Of a DNA stretch of 64,000 nt, positions 1 to 14,200 are shown piece by piece. Each line of letters starts with the position of its first letter. Position 1 is the stretch's first letter. This stretch comes from Hippasteria phrygiana. Lineage: Eukaryota > Echinodermata > Asteroidea > Valvatida > Goniasteridae. The position numbers were made by a program, and so were the translations under genes. The DNA lies in assembly GCA_037893225.1 (NCBI GenBank), contig JAZGUH010000402.1, positions 1,302,001 to 1,366,000 on the forward strand. The letters are read 5' to 3'. Under the pieces are notes generated by a model. The model was not told where the DNA came from, searched no databases, and saw nothing but the letters and a program-made list of their open reading frames with translations.

Positions 1-3000
1 TTGTTATAGCTTTGGTATGTCTCAAAGATATGCCCTAAAAAGCGAAAATTGTGTGACGTCATGATGACGTCATCAAAAATATGTTTTTTTTTAAACGCAT
101 GTAAGGGTCAATCCGATTACAAAAATGTATACATTGAATTTTCCTGTACCCATTTCCAAAATTTCATGATCGTAGCTCACTCAAGTAAGAAATGACAGCC
201 ATTTCAAAATTTAGACCAAATTCAATATAACACAAAGGAATTCTGGGACGGGCAGATAACCATGGCTATTATGTGCTTGATGTTTATAAAAGGGGTTGAT
301 TTCTAGTCTTTTTTCAAGTCGCTGAATCTTTAATTTTTTTAAATCGTAACATTCTTTTCAATATATCTAGCGAACAAAACAAGATATTTTCAAAATTCTT
401 TTTGTTATAGCTTTGGTATGTCTCAAAGATATGCCCTAAAAAGCGAAAATTGTGTGACGTCATGATGACGTCATAAAAAAATTCTTTTTTCAAGTCGATA
501 GAATATTGCCCATAGCATTTGTAAACGTTTACTTTCTTACCGGCCACATTGGCTACTTTTAAACTTGGCAGACACTTACCCCAACTGCTCACAATGTGTG
601 CCGAACTTTTACGTCCTGATGACGTCATCACATGTCACCTGACGTCATCTTAAAGGGGCATTTTTCGAAGCCATATATCTACAAAAGTACAAGTCCGATT
701 CAGTTGGAACGTAAGGTATGCCACCTGGTGTTATAGATGAAAATTGACATGACGTTATGATCAAGTCATAACATGTCACGTGGTGTCATCTTAAAGGGGC
801 ACTCGCTAGATTATTGCCTATAGCATTTGTACACGTTTTCTTTCTTACCGGCACTTTGGGTACTTTTAAACTTGACAGACACTTAGACTAACTGCTCACA
901 ATGTGTGCCGAACTTTTACCTCTTGATGACGTCATGACATGCCACGTGACGTCATCTTAAAGGGGCAGTTTTTGAAGCCATATATCTACAAAAGTACAAA
1001 TTCGATTAAGTTGAAAAGTAATATCTAGGTAGCCCAGTAGGTTTATAGCTGAAAATTGACATGACATTATCATAATTGATGTCATCACATGTCACGTGAC
1101 GTCATCTTAAAGGGGCAGTTTTTGAAGCCATATGTCTACAAAAGCACAAGTCCGATTAAGTTTAAAAGTAATATCTAGGTAGCCTAGTAGGTTTATAGAT
1201 AAAAATTGAATTGACGTTATGATGACGTCATCACATGTCACGTGACGTCATCTTAAAGGGGCAGTTTTTGAAGCCATATATAAACAAAATTACAAGTTCG
1301 ATTAAGTTGAAAAGTAATATCTAGGTAGCCCAGTAGGTTTATAGCTGAAAATTGACATGACATTATCATGATGTCATCACATGTCACGTGATGTCATCTT
1401 AAAGGGGCAGTTTTTGAAGCCATATCTACAAAAGTACAAGCTCGATTAAGTTGAAATGTAATATCTAAGTAGGCCAGCAGGTTTATAGATGAAAATTGAC
1501 ATGACGTTATGATGACTTCATCACATGTCACCTGACGTCATCTTAAAGGGGCAGTTTTTGAAGCCACATATAAACAAAAGTACAAGTTCGATTAAGTTGA
1601 AATGTAATATCTAGGTACGTCTGCAAGTTTATAGATGAAAATTGACATGACATTATGATGATGTCATCACATGTCACGTGACGTCATCTTAAAGGTGGAT
1701 TCTTCGAAGCCATATATCTACAGAATTACAAGTCCAATGAAATTGAAACGTGATATGTAGGTATGCTAGCAGGCGTTATTGACAAAAATTACATGACGTC
1801 ATGATGACATCATTATACGATTTTCTAGTAATTTTTAAGTTTTTAAACCCCAAAGCCATATCTCATCAAACCTACATGCTAATTTCAAAAAACAATTTGT
1901 AATACATTTGTTAGGTGATAGGTACTTACATATGAATGTGCAAAATGTGTGACATCACAATGACATCATCATGGTCACAAACTGCAAGTATGCTCACATT
2001 TCCAAAACAATTATGATTAAGGATACGTAATTGCTTGAATGTAAAACAAGATTTTGTTTCATCTACCATTGATATCTCATCAAGAATTAGAATCATACTC
2101 CCACAAAAAAAACAAAAACACCCGAAACAGCCCTGTGTTTGTACACAAACACCAGTTTCTAGTTTCTTTTTCTTTTTCAGACTTTTTGCCCATAGCATTT
2201 GTACACGTTTTCTTTCTGACCGGCACTTTGGCTACTTTTAAGCAACCGATTGCATTTAAACTTAGCAGACACTTAGACCAACTGCTCAGAATGCATGCCG
2301 AACTTTTACGTCATGATGACGTCATCACGTGATTTTTTATGAATTTTTGAAATTTGAAAATCGTAACATTCATTAAATTATATCTAGCGAACAAAACAAG
2401 ATATTTTCAAAATTCTTTTTCTTATAGCTTTGGTATGTCTCAAAGATACGCCCTAAATTGCGAAAATTGTGTGACGTCATGATGACGTCATCAAAAATGT
2501 GTTTTTTTGTTAACGCATGTAAGGGTCAATCCGATTACAAAAATGTATATATTGAATTTTCCTGTACCCAATTCCAAAATTTCATGATCGTGGCTCACTC
2601 AAGTAAGAAATAACAGCCATTTCAAAATTTAGACCAAATTCAATATAACACAAAGGAATTCTGGGACGGGCTGATAACCATGGCTATTATGAGCTTGCTG
2701 TTTATAAAAGGGTTGATTTCTAGTCTTTTTTCAAGTCGCTGAATTTTTGAAGTTTTAAAATCGTAACATTCTTTTCAATATATCTAGCGAACAAAACAAG
2801 ATATTTTCAAAATTATTTTTGTTACAGCTTTGGTATGTCTCAAAGATATGCCCTAAATGGCGAAAATTGTGTGACGTCATGATGACGTCATCAACAATAT
2901 TTTTTTTTTTAAACGCATGTAAGGGTCAATCTGATTACAAAAATGTATACATTGAATTTTCCTGTACCTAATTCCAAAATTTCGTGATCGTGGCTCACTC

Positions 3001-4987
3001 AAGTAAGAAATAGGAGCCATTTCAAAATGTAGACCAAATTCAATATAACACAAAGGAATTCTGGGAAGGGCTGATAACCATGGCTTAAATGTGCATGCTG
3101 TTTATAAAAAGGGTTGATTTGTAGTCTTTTTTCAAGTCGCTGAATTCTTGAAGTTTTATAATCGTAACATTCTTTTCAATATATCTAGCGAACAAAACAA
3201 GATATTTTCAAAATTCTTTTTGTTATAGCTTTGGTATGTCTCAAAGATATGCCCTAAAAAGCGAAAATTGTGTGACGTCATGATGACGTCATAAAAAAAT
3301 TCTTTTTTCAAGTCGATAGAATATTGCCCATAGCATTTGTAAACGTTTACTTTCTTACCGGCCACATTGGCTACTTTTAAACTTGGCAGACACTTACCCC
3401 AACTGCTCACAATGTGTGCCGAACTTTTACGTCCTGATGACGTCCTCACATGTCACGTGACGTCATCTTAAAGGGGCATTTTTCGAAGCCATATATCTAC
3501 AAAAGTACAAGTCCGATTCAGTTGGAACGTAAGGTATGCCACCTGGTGTTATAGATGAAAATTGACATGACGTTATGATCAAGTCATAACATGTCACGTG
3601 GTGTCATCTTAAAGGGGCACTCGCTAGATTATTGCCTATAGCATTTGTACACGTTTTCTTTCTTACCGGCACTTTGGGTACTTTTAAACTTGGCAGACAC
3701 TTAGACTAACTGCTCACAATGTGTGCCGAACTTTTACCTCTTGATGACGTCATGACATGCCACGTGACGTCATCTTAAAGGGGCAGTTTTTGAAGCCATA
3801 TATCTACAAAAGTACAAATTCGATTAAGTTGAAAGTAATATCTAGGTAGCCCAGTAGGTTTATAGCTGAAAATTGACATGACATTATCATAATTGATGTC
3901 ATCACATGTCACGTGACGTCATCTTAAAGGGGCAGTTTTTGAAGCCATATGTCTACAAAAGCACAAGTCCGATTAAGTTCAAAAGTAATATCTAGGTAGC
4001 CCAGTAGGTTTTTAGATAAAAATTGAATTGACGTTATGATGACGTCATCACATGTCACGTGACGTCATCTTAAAGGGGCAGTTTTTGAAGCCATATATAA
4101 ACAAAATTACAAGTTCGATTAAGTTGAAAAGTAATATCTAGGTAGCCCAGTAGGTTTATAGCTGAAAATTGACATGACATTATCATGATGTCATCACATG
4201 TCACGTGACGTCATCTTAAAGGGGCAGTTTTTGAAGCCATATCTACAAAAGTACAAGCTCGATTAAGTTGAAATGTAATATCTAAGTAGGCCAGCAGGTT
4301 TATAGATGAAAATTGACATGACGTTATGACGACTTCATCACACGTCACCTGACGTCATCTTAAAGGGGCAGTTTTTGAAGCCACATATAAACAAAAGTAC
4401 AAGTTCGATTAAGTTGAAATGTAATATCTAGGTACGTCTGCAAGTTTATAGATGAAAATTGACATGACATTATGATGATGTCATCACATGTCACGTGACG
4501 TCATCTTAAAGGTGGATTCTTCGAAGCCATATATCTACAGAATTACAAGTCCAATGAAATTGAAACGTGATATGTAGGTATGCTAGCAGGCGTTATTGAC
4601 AAAAATTACATGACGTCATGATGACATCATTATACGATTTTCTAGTAATTTTTAAGTTTTTAAACCCCAAAGCCATATCTCATCAAACCTACATGCTAAT
4701 TTAAAAAAACAATTTGTAATACATTTGTTAGGTGATAGGTACTTACATATGAATGTGCAAAATGTGTGACATCACAATGACATCATCATGGTCACAAACT
4801 GCAAGTATGCTCACATTTCCAAAACAATTATGATTAAGGATACGTAATTGCTTGAATGTAAAACAAGATTTTGTTTCATCTACCATTGATATCTCATCAA
4901 GAATTAGAATCATACTCCCACAAAAAAAACAAAAACACCCGAAACAGCCCTGTGTTTGTACACAAACACCAGTTTCTAGTTTCTTTT
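1..4987. repeat. 2.8-kb tandem duplication rich in TGACGTCA palindromes
   Basis: Bases 1-2172 recur almost unchanged at 2819-4987, an offset of about 2817 bp, so the block is a large tandem duplication that starts outside the window. It contains smaller repeats: a unit of about 400 bp starting with TTATAGCTTTGGTATGTCTC near 1, 403, 2420, 2821 and 3223, and a unit of about 145 bp. Nearly every unit holds the octamer TGACGTCA, often doubled as TGACGTCATGATGACGTCA, and many hold CACGTGACGTCA. I count roughly thirty octamers in all. The block lies in gene A's intron 5, downstream of its exon 5. The small open frames inside it occur twice only because the DNA is duplicated; I see no gene. Confidence 0.9.
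629..1800. repeat. 145-bp subrepeat array (second copy at 3446-4617)
   Basis: Successive units begin GACGTCATCTTAAAGGGGCA near 650, 950, 1100, 1245, 1390, 1535 and 1680, a spacing of about 144-153 bp. Each unit continues with GAAGCCATATATCTACAAAA, AAGTTCGATTAAGTTGAAA, GTTTATAGATGAAAATTGAC and a TGACGTCA-type palindrome. The whole array is repeated in the second 2.8-kb copy with only scattered substitutions. No coding potential is seen. Confidence 0.85.
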
Positions 4988-5203
4988 GTATCTGTTACAC
5001 CTGTCAATGTCCTTTTAATTATTACACGTATTAATGTCATGAGGAGGGAAAGAGTTACAAAATAACACTGAACACGATTCAGAATCGACCGCATCGTTTA
5101 GTTACTCGAATTGACTGGACCTTGTTGAATAGGTGACTTGACCGACTGGATTCGCGTCACATTTTTCAGTGACTCGTTGCAACACTAAATCCATGTTTCT
5201 TAC

Positions 5204-8200
5204 TTGATAAGGTTTGTTCTGGATCCCTCGGAAGCAATCTGCCACAAGGTGCCGAATCCCATCTCTATGCAGCACTTTATTATTACGGCGAAAGCCGCAG
5301 TCAGCATAAGGAGCATCTGAAGACTGTCGGTCCACAACACAGCTTTGATTCCACCCTTTGGGAGAAACCAATAAATGCCCCACTTCGTCTTAAAACGCAC
5401 AGGTGCGTCCTTGATTTAGGATGTAAGTTTTTGATGCCGTTGATACTGCACTTAATATCTTTATGCAAAATTATAGAGACGTTTCGTGACTAATATATAT
5501 TAATAATACGTGTAGTACTATACATGTACATGTATTATTATTATTGACGTACTGGCGAGGACAAAAAAAAAGGGTATAACAAAGGGAACAATACTGTCCT
5601 CACGAATTTACTTTTGTCTGGAAGGTGCCCTCACGAGTAAACGTGCGCTTAGTCTATTGGGACGGGTTAGTGTGTAGGAACAATAGAAAGTCCTGACCAT
5701 GGTGGGGAGAGCACTGCTGTACTTACGATAACTGTGTAGATGGCGCAGACTACACAAAGGGAAACGATGGCTATTTCGACTCTGATTCCTGTCACTGTAT
5801 CGGTTGAAAAGACGATACCAATTGAAACCCAGTGAGCATTTCAATGTGCTACAATTTCAATTTAGTAAGAACTGGCATTGCAAAAGTGCAACTACAGCTG
5901 AAGCTTGGACAAGATGTGCTCATCTTAATTTCTAGGACTTTTTTTTTGTTTTTATTCGTAATAAAGTGTACCCCGATTTGTTTTAGCCCAATAATTATTT
6001 TGAAAAGCCCGGGGAGGGGTGGGGTAGTTGCAGTTGATATTGTGGATGTGTATTTTAGACTTTAGGCGAGGTATTTTCTTGAAGCTTATTTTAATGATAA
6101 ACACTGAATATATAAAAAAAAAAACATTATAACCCAGCGATCTTAATTACCCACGCATTCTCATTTTTTTTTGTATTTACAATGATCTTATGGACCTTTC
6201 TTCCCGGCCAAAAAGTGGAAAGATATAATACCCTCACACGCCCGTGCTACAACCAACCAACCAACCAACAAACGAGCTTATAATCAATCAAACAAGCAAA
6301 CAAAAACAAATGCACTTGTCACAAATAAAACTTAACCTTTCTGACATACCTGCAGTGGCCGCTACACATGCTGTGTACGTAACTACTCCACAGTACAGAA
6401 TCTGTATATTCACGAAAATGAATCATGCTTGGTTATTCGGTAACAAATGGAAAATAGAGATTTTCTTTTAAACACTGATTGCTAATTTGTATACGCCGCC
6501 ATCAATAAGCCAGTTCGGTATATCAAAGGTCAAAGGTTATTCGGAATAAAGTTGCTGACGTAATGTCACGCCATGATACGCGAACGCCCATTCTGATTGA
6601 ATTTAACAGGTGCGCGTTGTGCGACCACCTTTTGCTTTAACACGCGCGCGTTAGGTCACGCGTGCCATTCGGGATAACATGTCATTGTGCACATGCGCAG
6701 TTGAGATACCGAACTGGCTTATTACCTTAGACTTTCAACTGTGGTTAAGAACAATAGAGAAATCCAACAACGACGAGTTTAGCGCCGATCTGCGCACTTC
6801 CGGGTTTGAAAACGAGGATCTCAATGACCTGTATATGCATAATTTAACAGGCAGGTCAAAAGATAATGGCGCTTGCGCACTGGAGGAAACTCATGTTTTA
6901 GTAATTATTGGCTAGTCACGTACTAGTCTAGGTTCCAAGACGTTATTAGCGGTGCGACGTATAGCGCGCACGGCCGGCCGACAGCGCCCTCTCGGTACAC
7001 ACACACACACGCCAAGGCCAAATCGCTAAGACCGTCTAGGGAATTTCGCAAGTTCTGCTCGCAAAATCGCGAGCAGAACTGTGTGGCATTTGCATGCGCG
7101 TGTGACGTAGCTGCATTATCGCATGTAAATAGCCAACCCTCACTAGTCTAGTTTCTGTACTCACGTCGGGTTTACGTGTATGTACGTATACGTGCAGCGC
7201 AGTACCAAGCCATTCGTTGTTTGTTGGGAAAAATGTCTGACCGCGTGAACCAAGCGATCGATTTTACAGCAAACAAACTGGGCTTTGGAAAGCTGAAAAG
7301 TCATCAGATCAGTGCCATTCATCAATTTGTACGTGGCCATGATTTGTTTGTCAATTTACCAACGGGATTTGGCAAGAGTGTAATTTCAAGCTGCTCCAGT
7401 GGTCTTAGATTTCTTGAACGAAGCAGGAGGTGTTTCCTACCTCCATGAACGAAGTAACCGAATGCAAACAGGAGAAAGCGCTGATTATTGTCGTCGTGCC
7501 ATTGAAAGCTCTGGACGTTGATCAGTTACATCGTGCTGAACATCTGGGACTGAAATTGGCATAGATAACGTCTGATATTCCAGATCACATTTTGGGAACA
7601 ATCCGAAAATTTCTCAATCCTGAATCACTCTGCTCAGAACGTTAACTGACTTGTAAGTTATTACTTAAACATTAGTTTCCTCCAGTGCGCAAGCGCGATT
7701 ATTCGTTTGACCCGCCTGTTAAATTATGCATTAGCAGGTCGCGCGCGCTCCCTTGCGAAATTCCCAAGACGTTCTTAGCGATTTGGCCTTGGCGTGTGTT
7801 TGTGTGTAGCTAGAGGGCGCTGCCGTGCGCGCTGTACGTCGCATTGCGCTAAGGACGTCTTGGAACCAAGACTAGTCACGTACGTACATGCGTACCTCAA
7901 GCTGTGTGGCGCGGGGAATTAATTGCTTTACAGTCACTTCGCCCACAACCACGTTCGCCAACAACCACTTCGCCCATTTGCCACTTCGCCCATTTGCCAC
8001 TTCGCCCATTTGCCACTTCGCCCATTTGCCACTTCGCCCATTTGCCACTTCGCCCATTTGCCACTTCGCCCATTTGCCACTTCGCCCATTTGCCACTTCG
8101 CACATTAAATTGCCACTTCGCACATTTGCCACTTCGCCCACGCACCACTTCGCCCATTTGCCACTTCGCCCATAGCGCCACTTCGCCCACGCGCCACTTC

Positions 8201-11200
8201 GCCCATTTGCCACTTCGCCCACGCACATGTAAGTTGTCCCTTATATGGCTCCTCGAAAGAGTGGAAATTGTACTCTTTTCGAGTGGTTTTCACTCTTTTC
8301 GAGTGGTTTTAATATTAAGAGATTAACTCTTTTCGAGTGGTTTGAGAAGGGATTCACTCTTTTTGAGAGTGAGTTTTTCACTATTTTACATTAAGAGAGT
8401 ACTGAAAGTGAACCGCGCGCGTAATCCGAATGTTGAACGCCCTGTGTACGCTCGCGCCTGCGTTAACATCCTGTTCGTCACGTCACATCAGCAAAACGAG
8501 TCCGAGCATAGTCTTGGTTCCAAGACGTTCTTATCGCGGTGCGACGTACAGCGCGAACGGCAGCGCCCTCTAGCTACACACAAACACACGCCAAGGCCAA
8601 ATCGCTAAGAACGTCTTGGGCATTTCGCAAGGGAGCGCGCGCGACCTGCTCATGCATAATTTAACAGGCGGGTCAAACGAATAATCGCGCTTGCGCACTG
8701 GAGGAAACTCATGTTTAAGTAATAACTTACTAGTCTGTTAACGTTCTGAGCAGAGTGATTCTGGACTGGCAAACAGGATTGAGAAATATTCGGATTGTTC
8801 CAAAATGTGATCTGGAATATCAGACGTTATATCTGCCGACTTCAGTCCCAGATGTTCAGCACGATGTAACCATGGAGAAATGTCTTATTTCTCCATGATT
8901 TAACTGATCAACGGCCAGGGCTTTCAATGGCACGACGACAATAAGCAGCGCTTTCTCCTGTTTACCTTCGGTTCCTCCGTTCCTTCCTCCATGCTTCGTT
9001 CAAGAAATCTAAGACCAATGGAGCAGCTTGAAAAATTACACTCTTGCCAAATCCCGTTGGTAAATTAACAAACAAATCATGGCCACGTACAAATTGATTA
9101 ATGGCACTGATCTGATGACTTTTTAGCTTTCCAAAGCCCAGTTTGTTTGCTGTAAAATCGATCGCTTGGTCCACGCGGTCAGACATTTTTTCCAACAAAC
9201 AACGAATGGCTTGGTACTGCGCTGCACGTTCATACGTACGTACACGTAAACCCCACGTGAGTACAGAAACTAGACTAGTGAGTGTTGGCTATTTACATGC
9301 GATAATGCAGCTACGTCACACGCGCATGCAAATGCCACACAGTTCTGCTCGCGATTTCGCGAGCGGAACTTGCGAAATTCCCAAGACGGTGTTAGCGATT
9401 TGGGCGTGGTGCGTGTGTGTGTAGCGAGAGGGCGCTGTCGGCCGCTATACGTCGCACCGCTAAGAACGTCTTGGAACCAAGACTAGTCCGAGCACTGTAT
9501 TCCATTATCAAAATAAGACGAGGCCACTAGTCTTGGTGGCTACGATAGACGATATGGATTTTCTCTGGTCAGGAAATACATGTATTTTATGTTTAAACAA
9601 AAGGCGCACATATTATAAATTCGAGTCAAGGCCGGAAATCAAAATTATTCCAATCGCTAGTAAATTACTCGTTTTATCCAGTTCAAGAACAGCTCATTCT
9701 CAATGACAGTGTTTGCCGCCGTTGCAGAATATGCATCGAAATGATTCCAAATGATTGATTCTACAAATGAAAACGTTCCTACTAAAAGCACTGCGTCGCG
9801 CGTTAAACACATCGACTGCAGTCCTAATTTCCATATCCCACTATGTGGGATATGTAAATTACACAATTCCAGGGGTTAAGATCGCGCAAGGCATGGTAGG
9901 AAAAACAGCAAGATCGTACCCATGGTAACGAGGTTGGAACCGGGTTTTAGCGATGTGGTAGTCTTGATTCAAGACGTTGTTACGTATATACGCGATAACC
10001 GGCCGCCGCGAGAGGGCGTTATCACGACAAACTATTAATAGCCACGAACCGCCAGTAACAACGTCTTGGGAATCTTGTAGAAGCCGTGTTGTGCGCACGC
10101 ACCTGCTTAGCCTGATGATTGCAGCGCGCATTATGAATACATAAATAAATACATTATGCATAGATCTAGCCCTCTGACTACCACCGCCCGAGTGTTAGTA
10201 TGAAGATAAAGGTGCAGCAGGTCCGCGCTATTTAGATTGTTTGGTAGGGCCGAGGGGAATGAACTAAAAAGTTCCGGAATGATGGAAATATAATATAGGT
10301 TTTCCCGGCCAATTTAAACAAAATTTAATTCAATTTAATACCCGGCTCATTCAATTTTGTTTGAAAATGAATGCTCCGTTGAATCAGCATTCAACGGTCA
10401 AAAGGAGTAATTCCATTTCAGCAGTTAGCATTCACTGGCCAAATAAGATCATTCAAATTCATGAGGTCGCAAAGATCATTCAATTTCGTAAAAGCCAGCA
10501 GCAAGAGGCTGGTCAACCATTCAATTTCATCAATTGGCAAACATTTTTCAAATGTTTACATTCAAATTTGTTTCAATGGTATGTGCTTTCTGATTCGTAT
10601 TTTAATTTGACGTGGTCCGAACATTAGCAGAAATAAAGAAGAAAACATAAAGACCAGTGCAAACTATCCCAAGGCTACAGCGAAAGATTTTGTTTTCATT
10701 TCAAACTTATCACCATAACTTTTTAAACTTTACTTAACAGTCTTGTAGATACATGGTACAGGCTTTAACCTTAATCATGGGGTATAACCAGCGGCGTAAC
10801 TAGGGTTGAATTTGTAGGGGGGCACATGGGGGGTGCACCAATTTTTTAAGGGGGGCACCGAATGGCAACAGATGTTTGTGTGCAATTCGAAATTTCAAAT
10901 GGGGGGGGGGGGGGGGCACCCGGGGGGCACGGACCTCCGGTAGGGGGGGGGGGGGGGTGCACGTTTCCCTCCCCCGTATAGTTACGCCACAAAGCAAAAG
11001 GAACAATTATTGCAATTAAGACAAAACACATGCATATGACGTAAATAAAATGCAAACACGGAAACGCATCTAACAAAGAAAAACTCAAGTGCCAGTAAAT
11101 TGAAATACTACATCCTTTATTAAACGCTTTTTTAAAAAAAAGAAAGGTGCTCAAAAAACCTTACAAGTCGTAATAACGGTTTTTATAACACCTCATCCAC

Positions 11201-14200
11201 AGATTCTGTGTCTTGATTGGCCGAGAGCAAGTCACATGGCATTTTCTATTTTTGCTATCTTCCTGTGCACGGCCAAAAGTACTGTACCCGTAGCAACCAA
11301 AGTATTATACCCGTAGCATGCAACCAAAGTACTATACACATGGCGCGGTATGTGTGTGCAGATGTACTGTGCGCGTTGAGCGTAACGCGTATTGTTCCAA
11401 AGTGCCAGCGCTACAGAGCTGGGTTCAAACATTTCGTTAAGGGGTGGTTTTAAAAAGAACAAATAAATCCCCCCCCCCCCCCCCCCGTACGCATGGCACA
11501 GGGGGCCTACGCAGTGGCTCCAACCCCTCCCCCTGTACGCATACGCATTCCACATATCTTTTTGAATTCTCAGACTACCCTTATTCTAGCATCATTAAAC
11601 GTCACAGTACACCTGTAGTACATGTATAGTATGATTGGCATGTCGCATCCAAAGACTGAAATAAATCACAAAATGTTGACAAAAAAGGCCAACACTTTTA
11701 TTAACGGACCTGGAAATGATTGAACAGTGATATATTTTGAACCAAAACAGCAGTCAATGATGATATGAACCAAAAGTATGCGAAAAATAGTGTATCTGGA
11801 TATTGTTTTCCATTTTTGGTTTAACGTTTCACGAGTGGTTTATTGAGGGCTATGGAGTGAATAACGCTTTTCACGAAAATATGTGTTTGAACTCAAGGCA
11901 GTTGATATACCAGACGTATCTTCTTTTTTTCTTTTTTTACCTCCAGTACATAAGCGATTTTGGACAGTACGCGACGCGGGTGAAATTGATACAAGCGTTA
12001 TAAAGCGGGTCTTTTTATTGCAGTCAATACGTAAACAACTGTTTGTCAATAGACTTTGCAATCAGTCTTTATTTTAGCATATTTCGTTCTAATAAAAAAA
12101 TGTTCTTCATGAATTCAAGCACCAGTCCACACACAAAAATACATTACGGACTAGAACACAAGTCTACGGAACAGAGTCTACAGAACGTAGTGAGAATTTA
12201 GTGGCGCGGTGGCCTGCGGCATAATACGCTTCAACAAATACACTGCTTCCGCAGTGCATGCCCCGCGCAATGTGTAAATTGAATCGTTGTACTTCTTGAC
12301 AAATTCTTTATACGCCATGCTGGGCCGCGTTGCCGTCAAACAGTCCCAGGCCCAATCGTGTATACAGCGCTAGCGGTACGATATCGGCGCAGTAAGTAGG
12401 CTATCGTGCATCTTCGGAGTTCAACTGACTTTTGTTTACTTTTCGTATTCATTAAAACAACTTTCAGAGACTTTTGATTTTCGCATACGTTTGACGAAAT
12501 AAGAAAGATAATCATTTAATTTATTAATTTATTATACGTTTCATATAAGCCCGTTTTTTGAAAAAGTAGGTTGCCCGTCGGACAATTGTCCGCCACTAAC
12601 CGTAGCCCAACGCCCGATTTGGTTGTCCCCGGCATCGGGCGTCAGTATTTCAAGTTGTCAACCCCCGTTTTTTACATGCATTTGGCAGTGGGTTAACGAA
12701 TCTCCGTTATATCGATTTACACCAATTAGCACCCACTTTGTAATTACCCAAACTCAACATGTCTTTTTCTTAAGAAAACGCCCGTTTAAAGCTAAGCCTT
12801 TCTAATCCCATTTTAGGTCACACTTACCTCGGGATGGTCCGGTAAACGGTCGTGTTGTGCTGTTCAACATACCAGCCATTGCAGAACAAAAGATTGTTTA
12901 TAGCACCTCCGCTAATCCGCCAACAATGGGCACGTGGGCGAGCAAAGTTTTCACGTATTTCAGTACGTGAAATATATGCCTTAGCAACCAGCTGGCCCGA
13001 AAAATACGTGATACTTTGACAGACGTGAAAAGTGGACTTATCACGTTTTTTATTACGTGAAAAAGTGCCCATTGTTTACTTTTAACGTTTTTCGTTCCAA
13101 CAAAAGGTTTTCACGTATTCGGGCCTCACAGTGAAAAGAGCTATTGCCAGCTTCCTCGAATAAACAAGCCATAACTCATGTTGAATTTGAACGCACAGAA
13201 TTTGAAATTTGATTGCCCATAAACGAAAAAGAAAACAAAAACTAGCAACAAATTCATGTGCGCTTCGATGAGTCTTAATTTGATTTCATGAATTTTAGAT
13301 AGGTAGTAGAAATTCAACTGAAGATTAGTGAAAATGTAGTCTTGAATGCCTATAAACGAAATAGAAAGACTAAAACGAACCTGAATGAAAAGAACGAAAT
13401 TATGTGTGCACAAACACGAAATTGAATGCAATAGTAGCTAAAAAGGAAACCCTGGTTTGATTGAATTAGGGGAAATGCGTGAATTTGAATGCATGTTAAT
13501 GAAATTGATTTAATTTGTGATGAAATTGGCCGGCAAAACCTATATTAATACACAGAAAATCTTAACGGGGCTGAGTATGATACATTATAATGGTGCTGAG
13601 GAGACCTTGTTAGGTGATTTGATTGAGATATAAAACAAAAAAGGCCGTTATGATGATATAATAAAACAAATAGCTCACGAGGCCCTAGTCTTTACGGCCG
13701 GGGAAACTTGGCGGAGATTGTCGTACTCTGGTGATTCGATTGTCACACAGTTCAAACAAATACTGAGACGCACTCTAGATCTCCTGCGGGTTTTTTCCAC
13801 TGGTGAAACTCGACAAAAATTCATGCTCATGTTTGCTTGGACGCGAATCCCCTCCGAGACCCCAGCGATTTCCCTACCTCCGAGTCGACTTCAATTCAAC
13901 GGACGACTTGTCTCAACGGAAGATTTGTCTCCACGGACGACTTGTCTTCCCATTTGACACAACGACGGTCGAGTTGTCTCAACGGTCGAGTTGTCTCGAG
14001 TCGGCCAACGGTCGAGTTGTCCGAGCCCCGACAGTTTAATATAATGGAGATGTATTTCTTGCATGTAACAAGTAATTTCCCGCAGATTACACACCATGAC
14101 CCAGGTTGCCTGCCCGGTCCCGCCCGGCACCTTCCCCGTGGTATCTCCCACGCGTCGATTGTCACAGTTGCAAGACGTCGCATGCGAACACGAACGGTGA

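Larger units (their letters stand above)
10297..13541. mobile_element. 3.2-kb element with AGGTTTTCCCGGCC ends, ATTCAATTT-rich
   Basis: The left end AGGTTTTCCCGGCCAATTT and the right end, reversed AGGTTTTGCCGGCCAATTT, form a TIR of about 20 bp. The subterminal 300 bp on both sides are crowded with variants of ATTCAATTTCGT and GAATTTGAAT. The same ends and the same motif style are found in the element at 25172-26786. It lies nested inside the 9959-14542 element and carries two smaller insertions. Confidence 0.7.

Noticed and set aside
314..631. 105-residue frame, repeated at 3156-3449
   Set aside because: It lies inside the CRE satellite and is duplicated with it. Composition and frame are not conserved between units.
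5102..5383. 93-residue minus-strand frame over gene A exon 5
   Set aside because: It is a different frame of the exon; the frame with GGIKAVLWTDSLQ and matching splice sites is the real one. The same shadow occurs at 41286-41549 in gene B.
7935..8226. CRISPR-like array of regular repeats
   Set aside because: The 16-bp units are contiguous with no unique spacers, and the context is an animal genome. It is a minisatellite.
7872..8326. Long overlapping open frames on both strands
   Set aside because: They arise because the 16-bp repeat has no stop in any frame; products are simple repeats.
7233..9198. Host RecQ gene in gene A's intron
   Set aside because: Both copies stop before the DEAH box, lie between TIRs with target duplications and are in opposite orientation. 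They are transposon cargo.
13141..13431. 96-residue minus-strand frame with hydrophobic content
   Set aside because: It lies in the ATTCAATTTCG-rich end of a transposon. The residues follow from the repeated DNA word, not from a protein family.
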